DNA from: JANLUX01 sp031366005
Lineage (GTDB): Bacteria; Bacteroidota; Bacteroidia; AKYH767-A; OLB10
Reading direction: 5' to 3'
DNA: 45,215 nt
Assembly: GCA_031366005.1 (NCBI GenBank)
Contig: JANLZB010000011.1
Span: forward strand, 1-45,215
The notes beneath the pieces were generated by a model, which saw only the letters and a list, made by a program, of their open reading frames with translations, was not told the DNA's origin and searched no databases. This document shows positions 22,270 to 30,342 of the stretch, piece after piece (positions within the stretch are counted from its first letter, which is position 1; each line of letters begins with the position of its first letter). Made by a program: the position numbers and the translations under genes.

Positions 22270-23829
22270 TTACTTCCAGATAAATATATCATCTTTTGAA
22301 TGCGGTTGTTTTTCATTAAGCCAATTAAATCCCTTTAATTTTAATTCATGAGGCTGTAATTCCTTGATCGGATAAAGTGTTGCATCTGGCTTATTAAGCA
22401 GGGATATTTTTTGCACTTTACTATCATTAAGAAAAATCATAAGATCACTTGATTCAGCTCTATTAACCCCTGTTAGTTGATTTTTATTATTCCGTAGATA
22501 ATAAATAGTTTGGCCATTGCCAATAACATTGATTTTATATAGATTATTATCTTTAAAGTAACCTATCATATCTCTTCCTTTAATTTGATTGAAACGCAAG
22601 CTATCTTGTGAAGAAGAAATAAATGAATTAACACGTAAATTCATTGAATATATTTTACTTCCCGAAAGGAGAATAGAAATTGAATCAGCAGTTAGCTGAT
22701 TTTGATTACTCCACAAAACAGGATCAGAATAAAAACTAATAGTTGAATCTTTTGAAGAATAAACCAATGAATCGCATTTACCTTGCAAATCTGTTTTATA
22801 AATACGAACATGTTTGTATGCAAAATAAGTCTTCTCTTTAGTTAGCGAATCATTAACTGCATACAAAGTATCGGCATGCAAATACATTGAATCTTTATCA
22901 AAGATTTTTGTGAGCATGGTTTTACCGGTAACTAATGAGCGATTGGTCTTTTCATTCACATAAGCATAATTGCCATTTATGATTATTTTCTGTGTTGTAT
23001 CAGTTACCATTACATTCTTAAATGCCCTTCCAATTCCTTCTTTACGATCATAAAGAATACTATCTCCATTTAAGATGTTTTCACGCGTTTGAATAAATGC
23101 ATGCTTGCTGAAAAATGATTTTTCAGTTTTGGTGTTATACCAGCCATTTTCACAATAAATATATGCTGAATCTTTACCTGTACTTTGAATAGTGGAGGGT
23201 CCATAAAAAAAAGCGGTGGCTGTAGTAGTATTATATTTTAATGTGTCCGAATTCATTATATACTTTGGATTAACTAACACTACATTATCCTTAAAGAAAA
23301 CCATTTTATCTTTTGAATAATAATATCCGCGTTGACTGGTTAAAACATTTTCATTATCTATTACTTTCCCACCAGTATTGTAGTCTGCAACCTCTGTACT
23401 TAAATCATAATTCATTGCATCGGTGGTTAATTCCATCTTTCCATCAGTCAATCTAACATTTTTAACCACTCTTGATGATTTGGAATTTCCGTCATAATGT
23501 AATGTTTCTCCGTAGAGTTTTGCATCCGGGCCTTCTATGCGGATATTACCAAAGGCATCAATGCTGTTTGTACTTTCATAAAATAATGCACTATCACAAT
23601 ACATCAAAGTATTATCCTGTTTGAAGATTACATCACCAACCAGCCTTCTTACTTCAATGCCATTTATTTTGCTTCCTTCTAATGAAGAGGCTTGAACAAT
23701 TTCAACTTTTTTGTTTTTTTGAGCAAATGAAAAATGCGTTGAATAAAAAAATGTTGCTATAAGAAAAAGGCATCTGATATTTAATCTGTTCAACATCTTA
23801 CGGATTAAACGCTGAAAATTAAAAATCAT
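22270..23829 (-). CDS. OstA/LptA-like organic solvent tolerance-type protein
   Basis: The product has 519 residues. The N-terminus has a hydrophobic signal (LNIRCLFLIATFFYSTHFSFAQ); if translation begins at Met12 (23796) the signal is better placed, but ATG 23829 overlaps the purA stop by four bases (ATGA), which favours coupling. The mature protein is a long series of OstA beta-jellyroll units: LVGDVIFKQDNTLMYCDSAL, YGETLHYDGNSK, KMELTTDAMNYDL, LNGDSILYDRKEG, with recurring 'D...LYY/L.Y' strands. Such domains in LptA and the LptD N-terminus carry lipopolysaccharide across the periplasm. The membrane barrel of LptD is absent, so a periplasmic bridge-like role is inferred. A permease of the same pathway (LptG) is 5 kb away. 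Confidence 0.82.
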   Translation of the reverse strand: MIFNFQRLIRKMLNRLNIRCLFLIATFFYSTHFSFAQKNKKVEIVQASSLEGSKINGIEVRRLVGDVIFKQDNTLMYCDSALFYESTNSIDAFGNIRIEGPDAKLYGETLHYDGNSKSSRVVKNVRLTDGKMELTTDAMNYDLSTEVADYNTGGKVIDNENVLTSQRGYYYSKDKMVFFKDNVVLVNPKYIMNSDTLKYNTTTATAFFYGPSTIQSTGKDSAYIYCENGWYNTKTEKSFFSKHAFIQTRENILNGDSILYDRKEGIGRAFKNVMVTDTTQKIIINGNYAYVNEKTNRSLVTGKTMLTKIFDKDSMYLHADTLYAVNDSLTKEKTYFAYKHVRIYKTDLQGKCDSLVYSSKDSTISFYSDPVLWSNQNQLTADSISILLSGSKIYSMNLRVNSFISSSQDSLRFNQIKGRDMIGYFKDNNLYKINVIGNGQTIYYLRNNKNQLTGVNRAESSDLMIFLNDSKVQKISLLNKPDATLYPIKELQPHELKLKGFNWLNEKQPHSKDDIFIWK

Positions 23830-25109
23830 CTCAGCACTGCACTGCGCTTTAATGTTTGCTTTCTATCAGGACCTACCGAAACAATAGTGATTGGCAAATT
23901 AGTTTGTTGTTCTATAAATGAAATATACTCCATCAATTCAACTGGAAGTAATTCTTCATCGGTAATGCTATCCAAAGTTTGTTTCCAACCTTTCATTTCA
24001 GTGTAAACAGGTTTAGCTTCAGTGTGTACAATATCAAAAGGCATGTAATCTACTTTCTTTCCATTATATAAATAATGTGTGCAAACTTTTAACGTATCAA
24101 ATCCACTCATCACATCAGGCTTCATCATGATTAGTTGAGTTACGCCATTCAACATAATGGCATATTTAAGAGCAGGCAAATCCAGCCAGCCACATCTTCG
24201 AGCACGTCCTGTAGTTGCACCAAACTCATTACCTCTTTTTCGAAGTTGTTCACCGGTTTCATCATTTAGTTCAGTTGGAAAAGGTCCACTGCCTACCCGC
24301 GTACAGTATGCTTTAAAAATCCCATAAACTTCTCCTATTTTTGAAGGAGCAATTCCTAAACCAATACAAGTACCTGAGGTTATTGTATTCGATGAAGTAA
24401 CAAAAGGATAAGAACCAAAATCAACATCAAGCAATGATCCTTGGGCTCCTTCAGCAAGAATTGTTTTACCGTCATTAATATATTGATTGATTACATATTC
24501 ACTATCAATTAACATTAATGATTTCATCAATTCAATTCCTTCCATCCATATTCCCTCAGCCTCCTGCAGATTATAATCATATTTATAAAACGAAAGCAAC
24601 TCTTTGTGCTTATCAACTAAAGCCTGGTAACGATTAATAAATTCGGGATGTTCTATATCTCCAACCCGCAAACCATTGCGTCCGGTTTTATCCATATAAG
24701 CTGGCCCGATTCCTTTAAGTGTTGAGCCGATTTTTGCTTTACCTTTTATTGATTCAGATGCGGCATCAAGAAAACGATGTGTGGGAAGAATTAAATGTGC
24801 TTTGCGTGAGATGAAAAGATTTTTTTTTACATCAACTCCCATCTTGACCAATGCGTCAATTTCTTTTTTGAAAACAACCGGGTCAATCACTACACCATTT
24901 CCGATAACATTTATCTTTTCAGGATGAAAAATGCCCGAAGGTATTGTATGCAAAACATGTTTAATTCCTTCAAATTCTAAAGTATGTCCCGCATTAGGCC
25001 CCCCTTGAAACCTTGCAATAACATCATAACCTGGAGCTAATACATCCACTACTTTTCCTTTGCCTTCATCACCCCATTGCAGGCCCAGTAAAACATCTAC
25101 TTTCATCAA
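23826..25109 (-). CDS. purA: Adenylosuccinate synthetase (PurA)
   Basis: The product has 427 residues, full length. GLQWGDEGKGKVVD holds the GTP-binding P-loop and catalytic Asp14, and FQGGPNAGHT has the catalytic His. ILAEGAQGSLLDVDFGSYPFVTSSNT and RARRCGWLDLPALKYA are family signatures. It joins IMP and aspartate using GTP to give adenylosuccinate, the first committed step to AMP. The start is at MM; the second Met could equally be used. It lies 49 bases after the STAS gene and overlaps the OstA-like gene. Its co-direction with relA/spoT is notable because (p)ppGpp is a known inhibitor of PurA enzymes, though no regulatory site was identified here. Confidence 0.98.
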   Translation of the reverse strand: MMKVDVLLGLQWGDEGKGKVVDVLAPGYDVIARFQGGPNAGHTLEFEGIKHVLHTIPSGIFHPEKINVIGNGVVIDPVVFKKEIDALVKMGVDVKKNLFISRKAHLILPTHRFLDAASESIKGKAKIGSTLKGIGPAYMDKTGRNGLRVGDIEHPEFINRYQALVDKHKELLSFYKYDYNLQEAEGIWMEGIELMKSLMLIDSEYVINQYINDGKTILAEGAQGSLLDVDFGSYPFVTSSNTITSGTCIGLGIAPSKIGEVYGIFKAYCTRVGSGPFPTELNDETGEQLRKRGNEFGATTGRARRCGWLDLPALKYAIMLNGVTQLIMMKPDVMSGFDTLKVCTHYLYNGKKVDYMPFDIVHTEAKPVYTEMKGWKQTLDSITDEELLPVELMEYISFIEQQTNLPITIVSVGPDRKQTLKRSAVLR

Positions 25110-25158
25110 TACTATTTTTAAAATTTAATTATTCTTATTTTTTTCGATTAAAAAAAAA

Positions 25159-25503
25159 CTAACTAAAATTCTGAGCTGCTACCTCTTCAGTATCCACAAC
25201 AGAGAAAACATTTATCAGCTTTGTTATTACCAAAAGAGATTTTATTTTTTCCGGAACTCTGCATATAACAGCTTCACCACCCGATTTACGTGCTTTAGAC
25301 AAAATGCTTAACAACACATTCAAACCTGTACTATTCATGTATTTAAATTCTGCAAGATCAATCACAAAGTTGGATGCTTCCTTGTCTAAATGTTGATTAA
25401 TCTCTTCAAGTAGGTCATTAGCCTGGTTTTTTTCAATCAGGTTTCCTTTTAAATGCACTAAAGCATATTTGTCCTTGTCCTGAATGTTGTATCCGAATTC
25501 CAT
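25159..25503 (-). CDS. STAS-domain protein (anti-sigma factor antagonist-like)
   Basis: This 114-residue protein is a single STAS domain. FVIDLAEFKYMNSTGLNVLLSILSKARKSGGEAVICRVPEKIKSLL includes the SpoIIAA-type phospho-acceptor site, with Ser58 in MNSTGL. Such proteins are switched by serine kinases and phosphatases and bind an anti-sigma factor or another partner. No cognate kinase (RsbW/SpoIIAB type), phosphatase or sigma gene is in the window, so the partner is elsewhere. The gene lies 96 bases after relA/spoT and 49 bases before purA. A TACATTTG element upstream on this strand suggests its own promoter. Confidence 0.88.
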   Translation of the reverse strand: MEFGYNIQDKDKYALVHLKGNLIEKNQANDLLEEINQHLDKEASNFVIDLAEFKYMNSTGLNVLLSILSKARKSGGEAVICRVPEKIKSLLVITKLINVFSVVDTEEVAAQNFS

Positions 25504-25524
25504 ATTAATTTTGGTTTAGTGAGC

Positions 25525-25532
25525 CAAATGTA
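25525..25532 (-). promoter_or_regulatory. -7 element of the STAS gene
   Basis: The minus strand reads TACATTTG (exact TAnnTTTG), with the start codon 21 bases downstream. A TTG at 25550-25548 lies 15 bases upstream, shorter than the usual -33 spacing. Confidence 0.4.
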
Positions 25533-25599
25533 TTGGTTTACTGTTTACAAGAATGCGCTTGGCAGATTTTATTCATCAAATTTGTTAACCATAAATAAA

Positions 25600-27870
25600 T
25601 CAATTGTTCTCTTGTGTATCCATTCGTGAAACACTAACAATTCCATGCAGGCTTTTTAATTTTTTCATCATGGTTTTAAGATGTTCTGTATCATGCACAA
25701 ATAACATAATTCTTCCTTCAAACAAACCATCGTTACTTTCAATATTTATTGAACGGATATTCACTTTTAATTCGTTGCTGATTACTTTGGTGATATTGTT
25801 AACAACACCTACATCATCCATACCTGTAATTTTAATTCCTGCCAGAAATGCAATTTGCTGTTGATTGAACCATCTTGCTTTCACTATCCGGTAAGCATAA
25901 TTCGACATTAGCTGAATAGCATTAGGGCAGTTGGTGCGATGAATTTTTATTCCTTCATTTATCGTTATAAAACCAAAAACATCATCTCCGGGAATGGGTG
26001 AGCAGCAGGGCGATAATTTATAATCAATCTTATCTATCCCTTCTCCTATCATCAGCATGTCCGATTTGCCACGCACCTTCTTCACCATCTCATCAAAGGT
26101 TTGCTGCTCTGATTTGGCAGGAAGTTTCAGCTTGCCTTGCTCCTTCTGTTCAAAAAAATCGCGAAGGTTTTTTAAATCAATTGCATTCACTGCAATGCGG
26201 TGATAAAAATCCAATACATTGCTCACTTTATAAAAAAGCAATAAATCATTCATATTGAATTCCTTCTTCGGCAGTTTCAGGCTCTTGAATTTACGTTCAA
26301 AAATTTCTTTACCTTCTTCAGAAAGTTTTCGTTTTTCTTCTTTAAGTGAAGCCTTGATTTTTGACTTCGCCTTTGCTGTAATTACAAATGATAACCAATC
26401 GTCTTTAGGATGTTGTTTAGTAGAGGTAAGAATTTCCACCTGATCGCCACTGTTTAGCTTATGACTGATTGGAACTAAACGGTGATTGATTTTTGCACCG
26501 ATACATTTACAACCAATATCAGAATGAATTTCAAATGCGAAATCCAGTGCTGTACTTCCAATGGGTAATGTTTTGATATCACCTGTGGGAGTAAATACAA
26601 ATATTTCATCAGCAAAAAGATTCAGCTTAAAGTCATCAATAAAATCAAGTGCATTTGATTCAGGACTTTCAAGCATTTCACGTATGCGTGTTATCCACTC
26701 GTCTAATGCACTTTCGTGCGATGCCTCTTTGTATTTCCAGTGAGCTGCATATCCTTTCTCTGCAATTTCATTCATGCGCTGAGTCCGAATTTGTACTTCA
26801 ACCCATTTGCCTTCACTACTCATCACGGTGGTGTGAAGTGACTCGTATCCATTTGCTTTAGGAGTAGAAATCCAGTCACGCAAGCGATCAGGATTTGGTG
26901 TGTAATAATCCGTAACTATACTATATACTTTCCAGCAATCTGATTTCTCTGTTTCAGTGGGAGAATCAATAATTATACGTATGGCAAACAGATCAAAAAT
27001 TTCTTCAAAGCTCACCGATTGCTTTTTCATTTTATTCCAGATGGAATGAATAGACTTCGGTCGTCCTTTTATCTCGTATTTAAATCCTTCTTTATCTAAC
27101 TCTTCACGAATTGGTTTAGTAAACTCTTTTATAAAAACATCTCTTTCTTTTTTTGATTGCTGAAGCTTGGTTACAATATTATTATAAACATCTTCCTCCG
27201 TATATTTCAAAGCAAGGTCATCCAATTCAGTTTTGATTGCATATAATCCTAAACGGTGGGCAAGCGGTGCATAGAGATACGCAGTTTCGGATGCAATCTT
27301 TAATTGTTTATCACGCGCCATAGAAGAAAGCGTACGCATATTATGCAAACGATCAGCAAGTTTTATCAGTATCACCCGTACATCATCACTAAGCGTAAGC
27401 AGCATCTTACGAAAGTTCTCAGCCTGCAATGAACTTTTGTGATCAAAAACTCCACTGATCTTGGTAAGCCCATCAATGATGTCTTTTACTTTTTTCCCGA
27501 ATAAACGCTCCATATCCTCGAGCGTGTAATGTGTGTCTTCCACTACATCATGTAAAAGAGCACACACAATTCCTGTAGTTCCTAAACCTATTTCTTCTGC
27601 AACAATTTGAGCAACTGCAATAGGATGATAGATATATGGTTCACCCGATTTTCTGCGCATGTCCTTGTGCGCTTCGAGTGATAAATCAAAAGCAGTGCGG
27701 ATTAATTTTTTATCGCCTTTATCTAAATTTCCTTTACACGCTTTTAACAAAGCACGATATCGTTTGAGGATTTCCTTTTTTTCCTCTTCAGCATTAATTT
27801 TTGAAACCGTGTCTAAAATCCTGGTGTTTTGCAAAATATTTATAGATGATGTAGGATACAAAGTTAACAA
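25600..27870 (-). CDS. Bifunctional (p)ppGpp synthetase/hydrolase (RelA/SpoT family)
   Basis: The product has 756 residues. The HD hydrolase domain has AHKDMRRKSGEPYIYHP and the metal-binding HDVVED near residue 107. The synthetase domain follows, with GRPKSIHSIWNKM, FEEIFDLFAIRI and DRLRDWISTPKANGYESLHT; the basic RLRD version of the RxKD motif is that of bifunctional enzymes. Then come the TGS domain (IFVFTPTGDIKTLPIGSTALDFAFEIH), a Cys-containing segment (LSPCCSPIPGDDVFGFIT) and a C-terminal ACT domain. It makes and removes the stringent-response alarmone. The start is uncertain: the sequence TAACTTTG (27866-27859) within the first codons of the listed start matches a -7 element, so translation may begin downstream, for example at the TTG for Leu12 (27837). 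It is divergent from tgt. Confidence 0.95.
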   Translation of the reverse strand: MLTLYPTSSINILQNTRILDTVSKINAEEEKKEILKRYRALLKACKGNLDKGDKKLIRTAFDLSLEAHKDMRRKSGEPYIYHPIAVAQIVAEEIGLGTTGIVCALLHDVVEDTHYTLEDMERLFGKKVKDIIDGLTKISGVFDHKSSLQAENFRKMLLTLSDDVRVILIKLADRLHNMRTLSSMARDKQLKIASETAYLYAPLAHRLGLYAIKTELDDLALKYTEEDVYNNIVTKLQQSKKERDVFIKEFTKPIREELDKEGFKYEIKGRPKSIHSIWNKMKKQSVSFEEIFDLFAIRIIIDSPTETEKSDCWKVYSIVTDYYTPNPDRLRDWISTPKANGYESLHTTVMSSEGKWVEVQIRTQRMNEIAEKGYAAHWKYKEASHESALDEWITRIREMLESPESNALDFIDDFKLNLFADEIFVFTPTGDIKTLPIGSTALDFAFEIHSDIGCKCIGAKINHRLVPISHKLNSGDQVEILTSTKQHPKDDWLSFVITAKAKSKIKASLKEEKRKLSEEGKEIFERKFKSLKLPKKEFNMNDLLLFYKVSNVLDFYHRIAVNAIDLKNLRDFFEQKEQGKLKLPAKSEQQTFDEMVKKVRGKSDMLMIGEGIDKIDYKLSPCCSPIPGDDVFGFITINEGIKIHRTNCPNAIQLMSNYAYRIVKARWFNQQQIAFLAGIKITGMDDVGVVNNITKVISNELKVNIRSINIESNDGLFEGRIMLFVHDTEHLKTMMKKLKSLHGIVSVSRMDTQENN
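27859..27866 (-). promoter_or_regulatory. Putative -7 element overlapping the relA/spoT start
   Basis: The minus strand reads TAACTTTG (exact TAnnTTTG) inside the first four codons counted from ATG 27870. If used, the mRNA would start near 27853 and translation would have to begin later. No TTG was found at a proper -33 distance. Confidence 0.3.
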
Positions 27871-27938
27871 ATGTGGAAGCCTTCTTAAAGTTGTTTCAAC
27901 CTCTGTGTATTAAAAAGCTCATAGGTTGCACAATCATC

Positions 27939-27946
27939 TATTTTTG
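27939..27946 (+). promoter_or_regulatory. -7 element of tgt
   Basis: TATTTTTG matches TAnnTTTG exactly and ends seven bases before ATG 27954, predicting a leaderless or nearly leaderless transcript. This also decides against the longer frame from 27873. Confidence 0.5.
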
Positions 27947-27953
27947 CGCCCTC

Positions 27954-29081
27954 ATGAAATTTTCTCTTCTTAATTCAGATAATAATTCAAAAGCACGTGC
28001 AGGCGTTTTAGAAACTGCACATGGCATAATTGAAACTCCCATTTTCATGCCTGTTGGAACAGCAGGAACTGTAAAAGGAGCACATCAGCGTGATTTGTCA
28101 GAAGACATACAGGCACAAATTATTTTAGGAAATACTTATCATTTATACCTGCGCCCCGGAACCAATATTCTGGAACAAGCCGGAGGATTGCACAAGTTTA
28201 TCAATTGGAATAAACCAATTTTAACTGACAGTGGTGGCTACCAGGTTTTCTCATTGAGTGATATCAGAAAAATTACAGAAGAAGGTGTAACATTTACTTC
28301 TCATATTGATGGCAGCAAACATTTTTTTTCTCCTGAACGCGCAATGGATATTCAGCGCAGCATCGGTGCTGATATAATTATGGCATTTGATGAATGTACG
28401 CCTTATCCCTGTGAACACAGTCTTGCACGCAGTTCAATGGAGTTAACACATCGTTGGTTAAAACGTTGCTGCGAACATGTTGATCGTAATGAATCTTTAT
28501 ACGGATATGAGCAGACTTTATTTCCGATAGTTCAGGGAAGTACTTATAAAGACTTACGTAAACAAAGTGCAGAATTTATTGTTTCTATGAATCGGGATGG
28601 AAATGCAATTGGTGGTTTGTCCGTTGGTGAACCAGCTGAAATAATGTATGAGATTACCGATGATGTTACTAATATTCTTCCGAAGGAAAAACCACGTTAC
28701 CTGATGGGAGTTGGAACCCCTGCAAATATTTTGGAATGTATTGCGCTCGGTATTGATATGTTTGATTGTGTGATGCCAACACGAAATGCACGCAACGGAA
28801 TGTTGTTTACACGAAATGGTATCATTAATATCCGCAATGAAAAATGGAAAAATGATTTTACTTCCATTGAAGAGGAGAGCGATTGTTACGTTGATAAACA
28901 CAGCAAAGCATATTTAAGACATTTGGTTATTTCAAAAGAAATGCTTGGTGCACAAATAGCGACACTGCATAATCTTAGCTTTTATCTTTGGCTGGTGAAA
29001 GAAGCACGAAAGAAAATTATAGAAGGAAGTTTTTTGTCATGGAAAAAAGAAATGGTGGAAAAAGTTTCGCAACGACTATGA
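27954..29081 (+). CDS. tgt: Queuine/preQ1 tRNA-ribosyltransferase (TGT)
   Basis: The product has 375 residues from ATG 27954 (MKFSLLNSDN...). TDSGGYQVFSLSD carries the general acid/base Asp, and DCVMPTRNARNG carries the nucleophilic Asp. Other signatures are FMPVGTAGTVKG and GGLSVGEP. It exchanges guanine 34 of tRNAs with GUN anticodons for preQ1. The usual zinc-binding C-x-C-x-x-C near the C-terminus is degenerate: the aligned segment reads SDCYVDKHSKAYLRHL, with Ser and Asp where the first and third Cys should be; the later His (TLHN) remains. From memory other Bacteroidota TGTs also lack these Cys, so the enzyme is probably active without that zinc. A longer reading from 27873 would extend beyond the promoter-like element and is not preferred. 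Confidence 0.95.
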   Translation: MKFSLLNSDNNSKARAGVLETAHGIIETPIFMPVGTAGTVKGAHQRDLSEDIQAQIILGNTYHLYLRPGTNILEQAGGLHKFINWNKPILTDSGGYQVFSLSDIRKITEEGVTFTSHIDGSKHFFSPERAMDIQRSIGADIIMAFDECTPYPCEHSLARSSMELTHRWLKRCCEHVDRNESLYGYEQTLFPIVQGSTYKDLRKQSAEFIVSMNRDGNAIGGLSVGEPAEIMYEITDDVTNILPKEKPRYLMGVGTPANILECIALGIDMFDCVMPTRNARNGMLFTRNGIINIRNEKWKNDFTSIEEESDCYVDKHSKAYLRHLVISKEMLGAQIATLHNLSFYLWLVKEARKKIIEGSFLSWKKEMVEKVSQRL

Positions 29082-29259
29082 AAGTGGATGTCACTCAGGA
29101 TTTCGATACCTATTGGGATTGTCAAATAATTGCAGGTGGTTTGACTTACCACAAATGTTTGGTTGACAGAAAACAGGGCAATCAACTTTTAAACAAGCCA
29201 TTTACATTAACAAACTTTTATGTTTCATATATGACAGGTTTCCTACTGAATGACATTGC

Positions 29260-30342
29260 GTGATGAAACTCCTCGATAAATACATCATCCGAAAATTTCT
29301 CGGCACTTTCTTTTTCGCTTTGGGATTAATAATTTTAATCTCCATTGTTTTTGACATCTCAGAAAAGATTGATGATTTTATGGAACGCAAAGCTCCGCTG
29401 CATGCAATCATTTTTGATTACTACCTGAACTTTATTCCTTATTTCGCAATACTTTTTAGTCCGTTATTTATTTTTATTTCAGTAATCTATTTTACTTCAC
29501 GCATGGCAGCACAAACAGAAATTGTTGCCATTCTTGCAAGCGGAATAAGTTTTAAGCGATTGCTTGTTCCATACATGGTTGCTGCAACTGTTGTGGCATC
29601 CATTTCATTTTATATGAATAACTGGGTATTGCCTCACTCTAACGGAAAGCGGATTGCTTTCGAAACCAAATACATTAAAAATACTTTTGTTTACACCAAT
29701 AGAAATGTACACAAACAAATTACTCCCGGTCAGTATATTTATTTTGAAAGTTATAATAATTTAGACAAGATCGGTTATCAATTCAGCTATGAAAAGTTTG
29801 ACAAAGGCAGAATGATTTACAAAATTCTTGCTGACCGGATAGTATGGGATAGCATCAGAAATAAATGGACGCTGGAAAATTATTTCATCCGAAACATTGA
29901 CAGCATGAGTGAAAAAATCAGAAGTGGTTACCGTTTGGATACAACGTTTGCATTTTATCCTGCAGAATTTAACCGCAGAATAAATTACATTGAAACAATG
30001 GATTATGGTGAGCTGAATAAATTCATAGCGCAGGAACAATTACGCGGGTCTGAAGAAATTGTTTTTTATCTGATTGAAAAATACAAACGCACGTCACTTC
30101 CCTTTGCAACATTTATTTTAACGCTGATTGGAGTTTCGCTCTCTAGTAAAAAAGTCCGTGGTGGCATCGGAGTGCAAATTGGGTTAGGAATACTTTTAAG
30201 TTTCACTTACATAATGTTTATGCAAATCAGTACAACCTTTGCAACTAATGGAAACACACCTGCATTAATTGCAGTATGGATACCCAATATTGTTTTTGCT
30301 GTGATCGCAATTTTCTTATTGAGAGACAGAATGAGGACTTAG
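29260..30342 (+). CDS. LptF/LptG-family LPS export permease
   Basis: The product has 360 residues. It has the six-helix layout of the YjgP/YjgQ family: an N-terminal helix after LLDKYIIRKFLGTFFFALGL, a pair near residues 60-125 (ILFSPLFIFISVIYFTSRMA, the Ala/Ser-rich EIVAILASGISFKRLL coupling-helix motif), a periplasmic jellyroll of ~150 residues and three C-terminal helices. This protein sits in the inner membrane with LptB and moves lipopolysaccharide toward the LptC/LptA bridge. The paired permease is not in the window. The EIVAILASGISFKRLL motif contacts the ATPase. It starts MM; the second Met (29263) is equally possible. It follows tgt by 178 bases and its 3' end overlaps the convergent PAS gene by four bases. 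Confidence 0.92.
   Translation: MMKLLDKYIIRKFLGTFFFALGLIILISIVFDISEKIDDFMERKAPLHAIIFDYYLNFIPYFAILFSPLFIFISVIYFTSRMAAQTEIVAILASGISFKRLLVPYMVAATVVASISFYMNNWVLPHSNGKRIAFETKYIKNTFVYTNRNVHKQITPGQYIYFESYNNLDKIGYQFSYEKFDKGRMIYKILADRIVWDSIRNKWTLENYFIRNIDSMSEKIRSGYRLDTTFAFYPAEFNRRINYIETMDYGELNKFIAQEQLRGSEEIVFYLIEKYKRTSLPFATFILTLIGVSLSSKKVRGGIGVQIGLGILLSFTYIMFMQISTTFATNGNTPALIAVWIPNIVFAVIAIFLLRDRMRT

Noticed and set aside
28988..29263. 91-codon plus-strand frame over the tgt 3' end and the spacer before lptG
   Set aside because: A third of it lies inside tgt in another frame and the remainder has no domain, signal peptide or promoter-like element; it looks like a chance frame.
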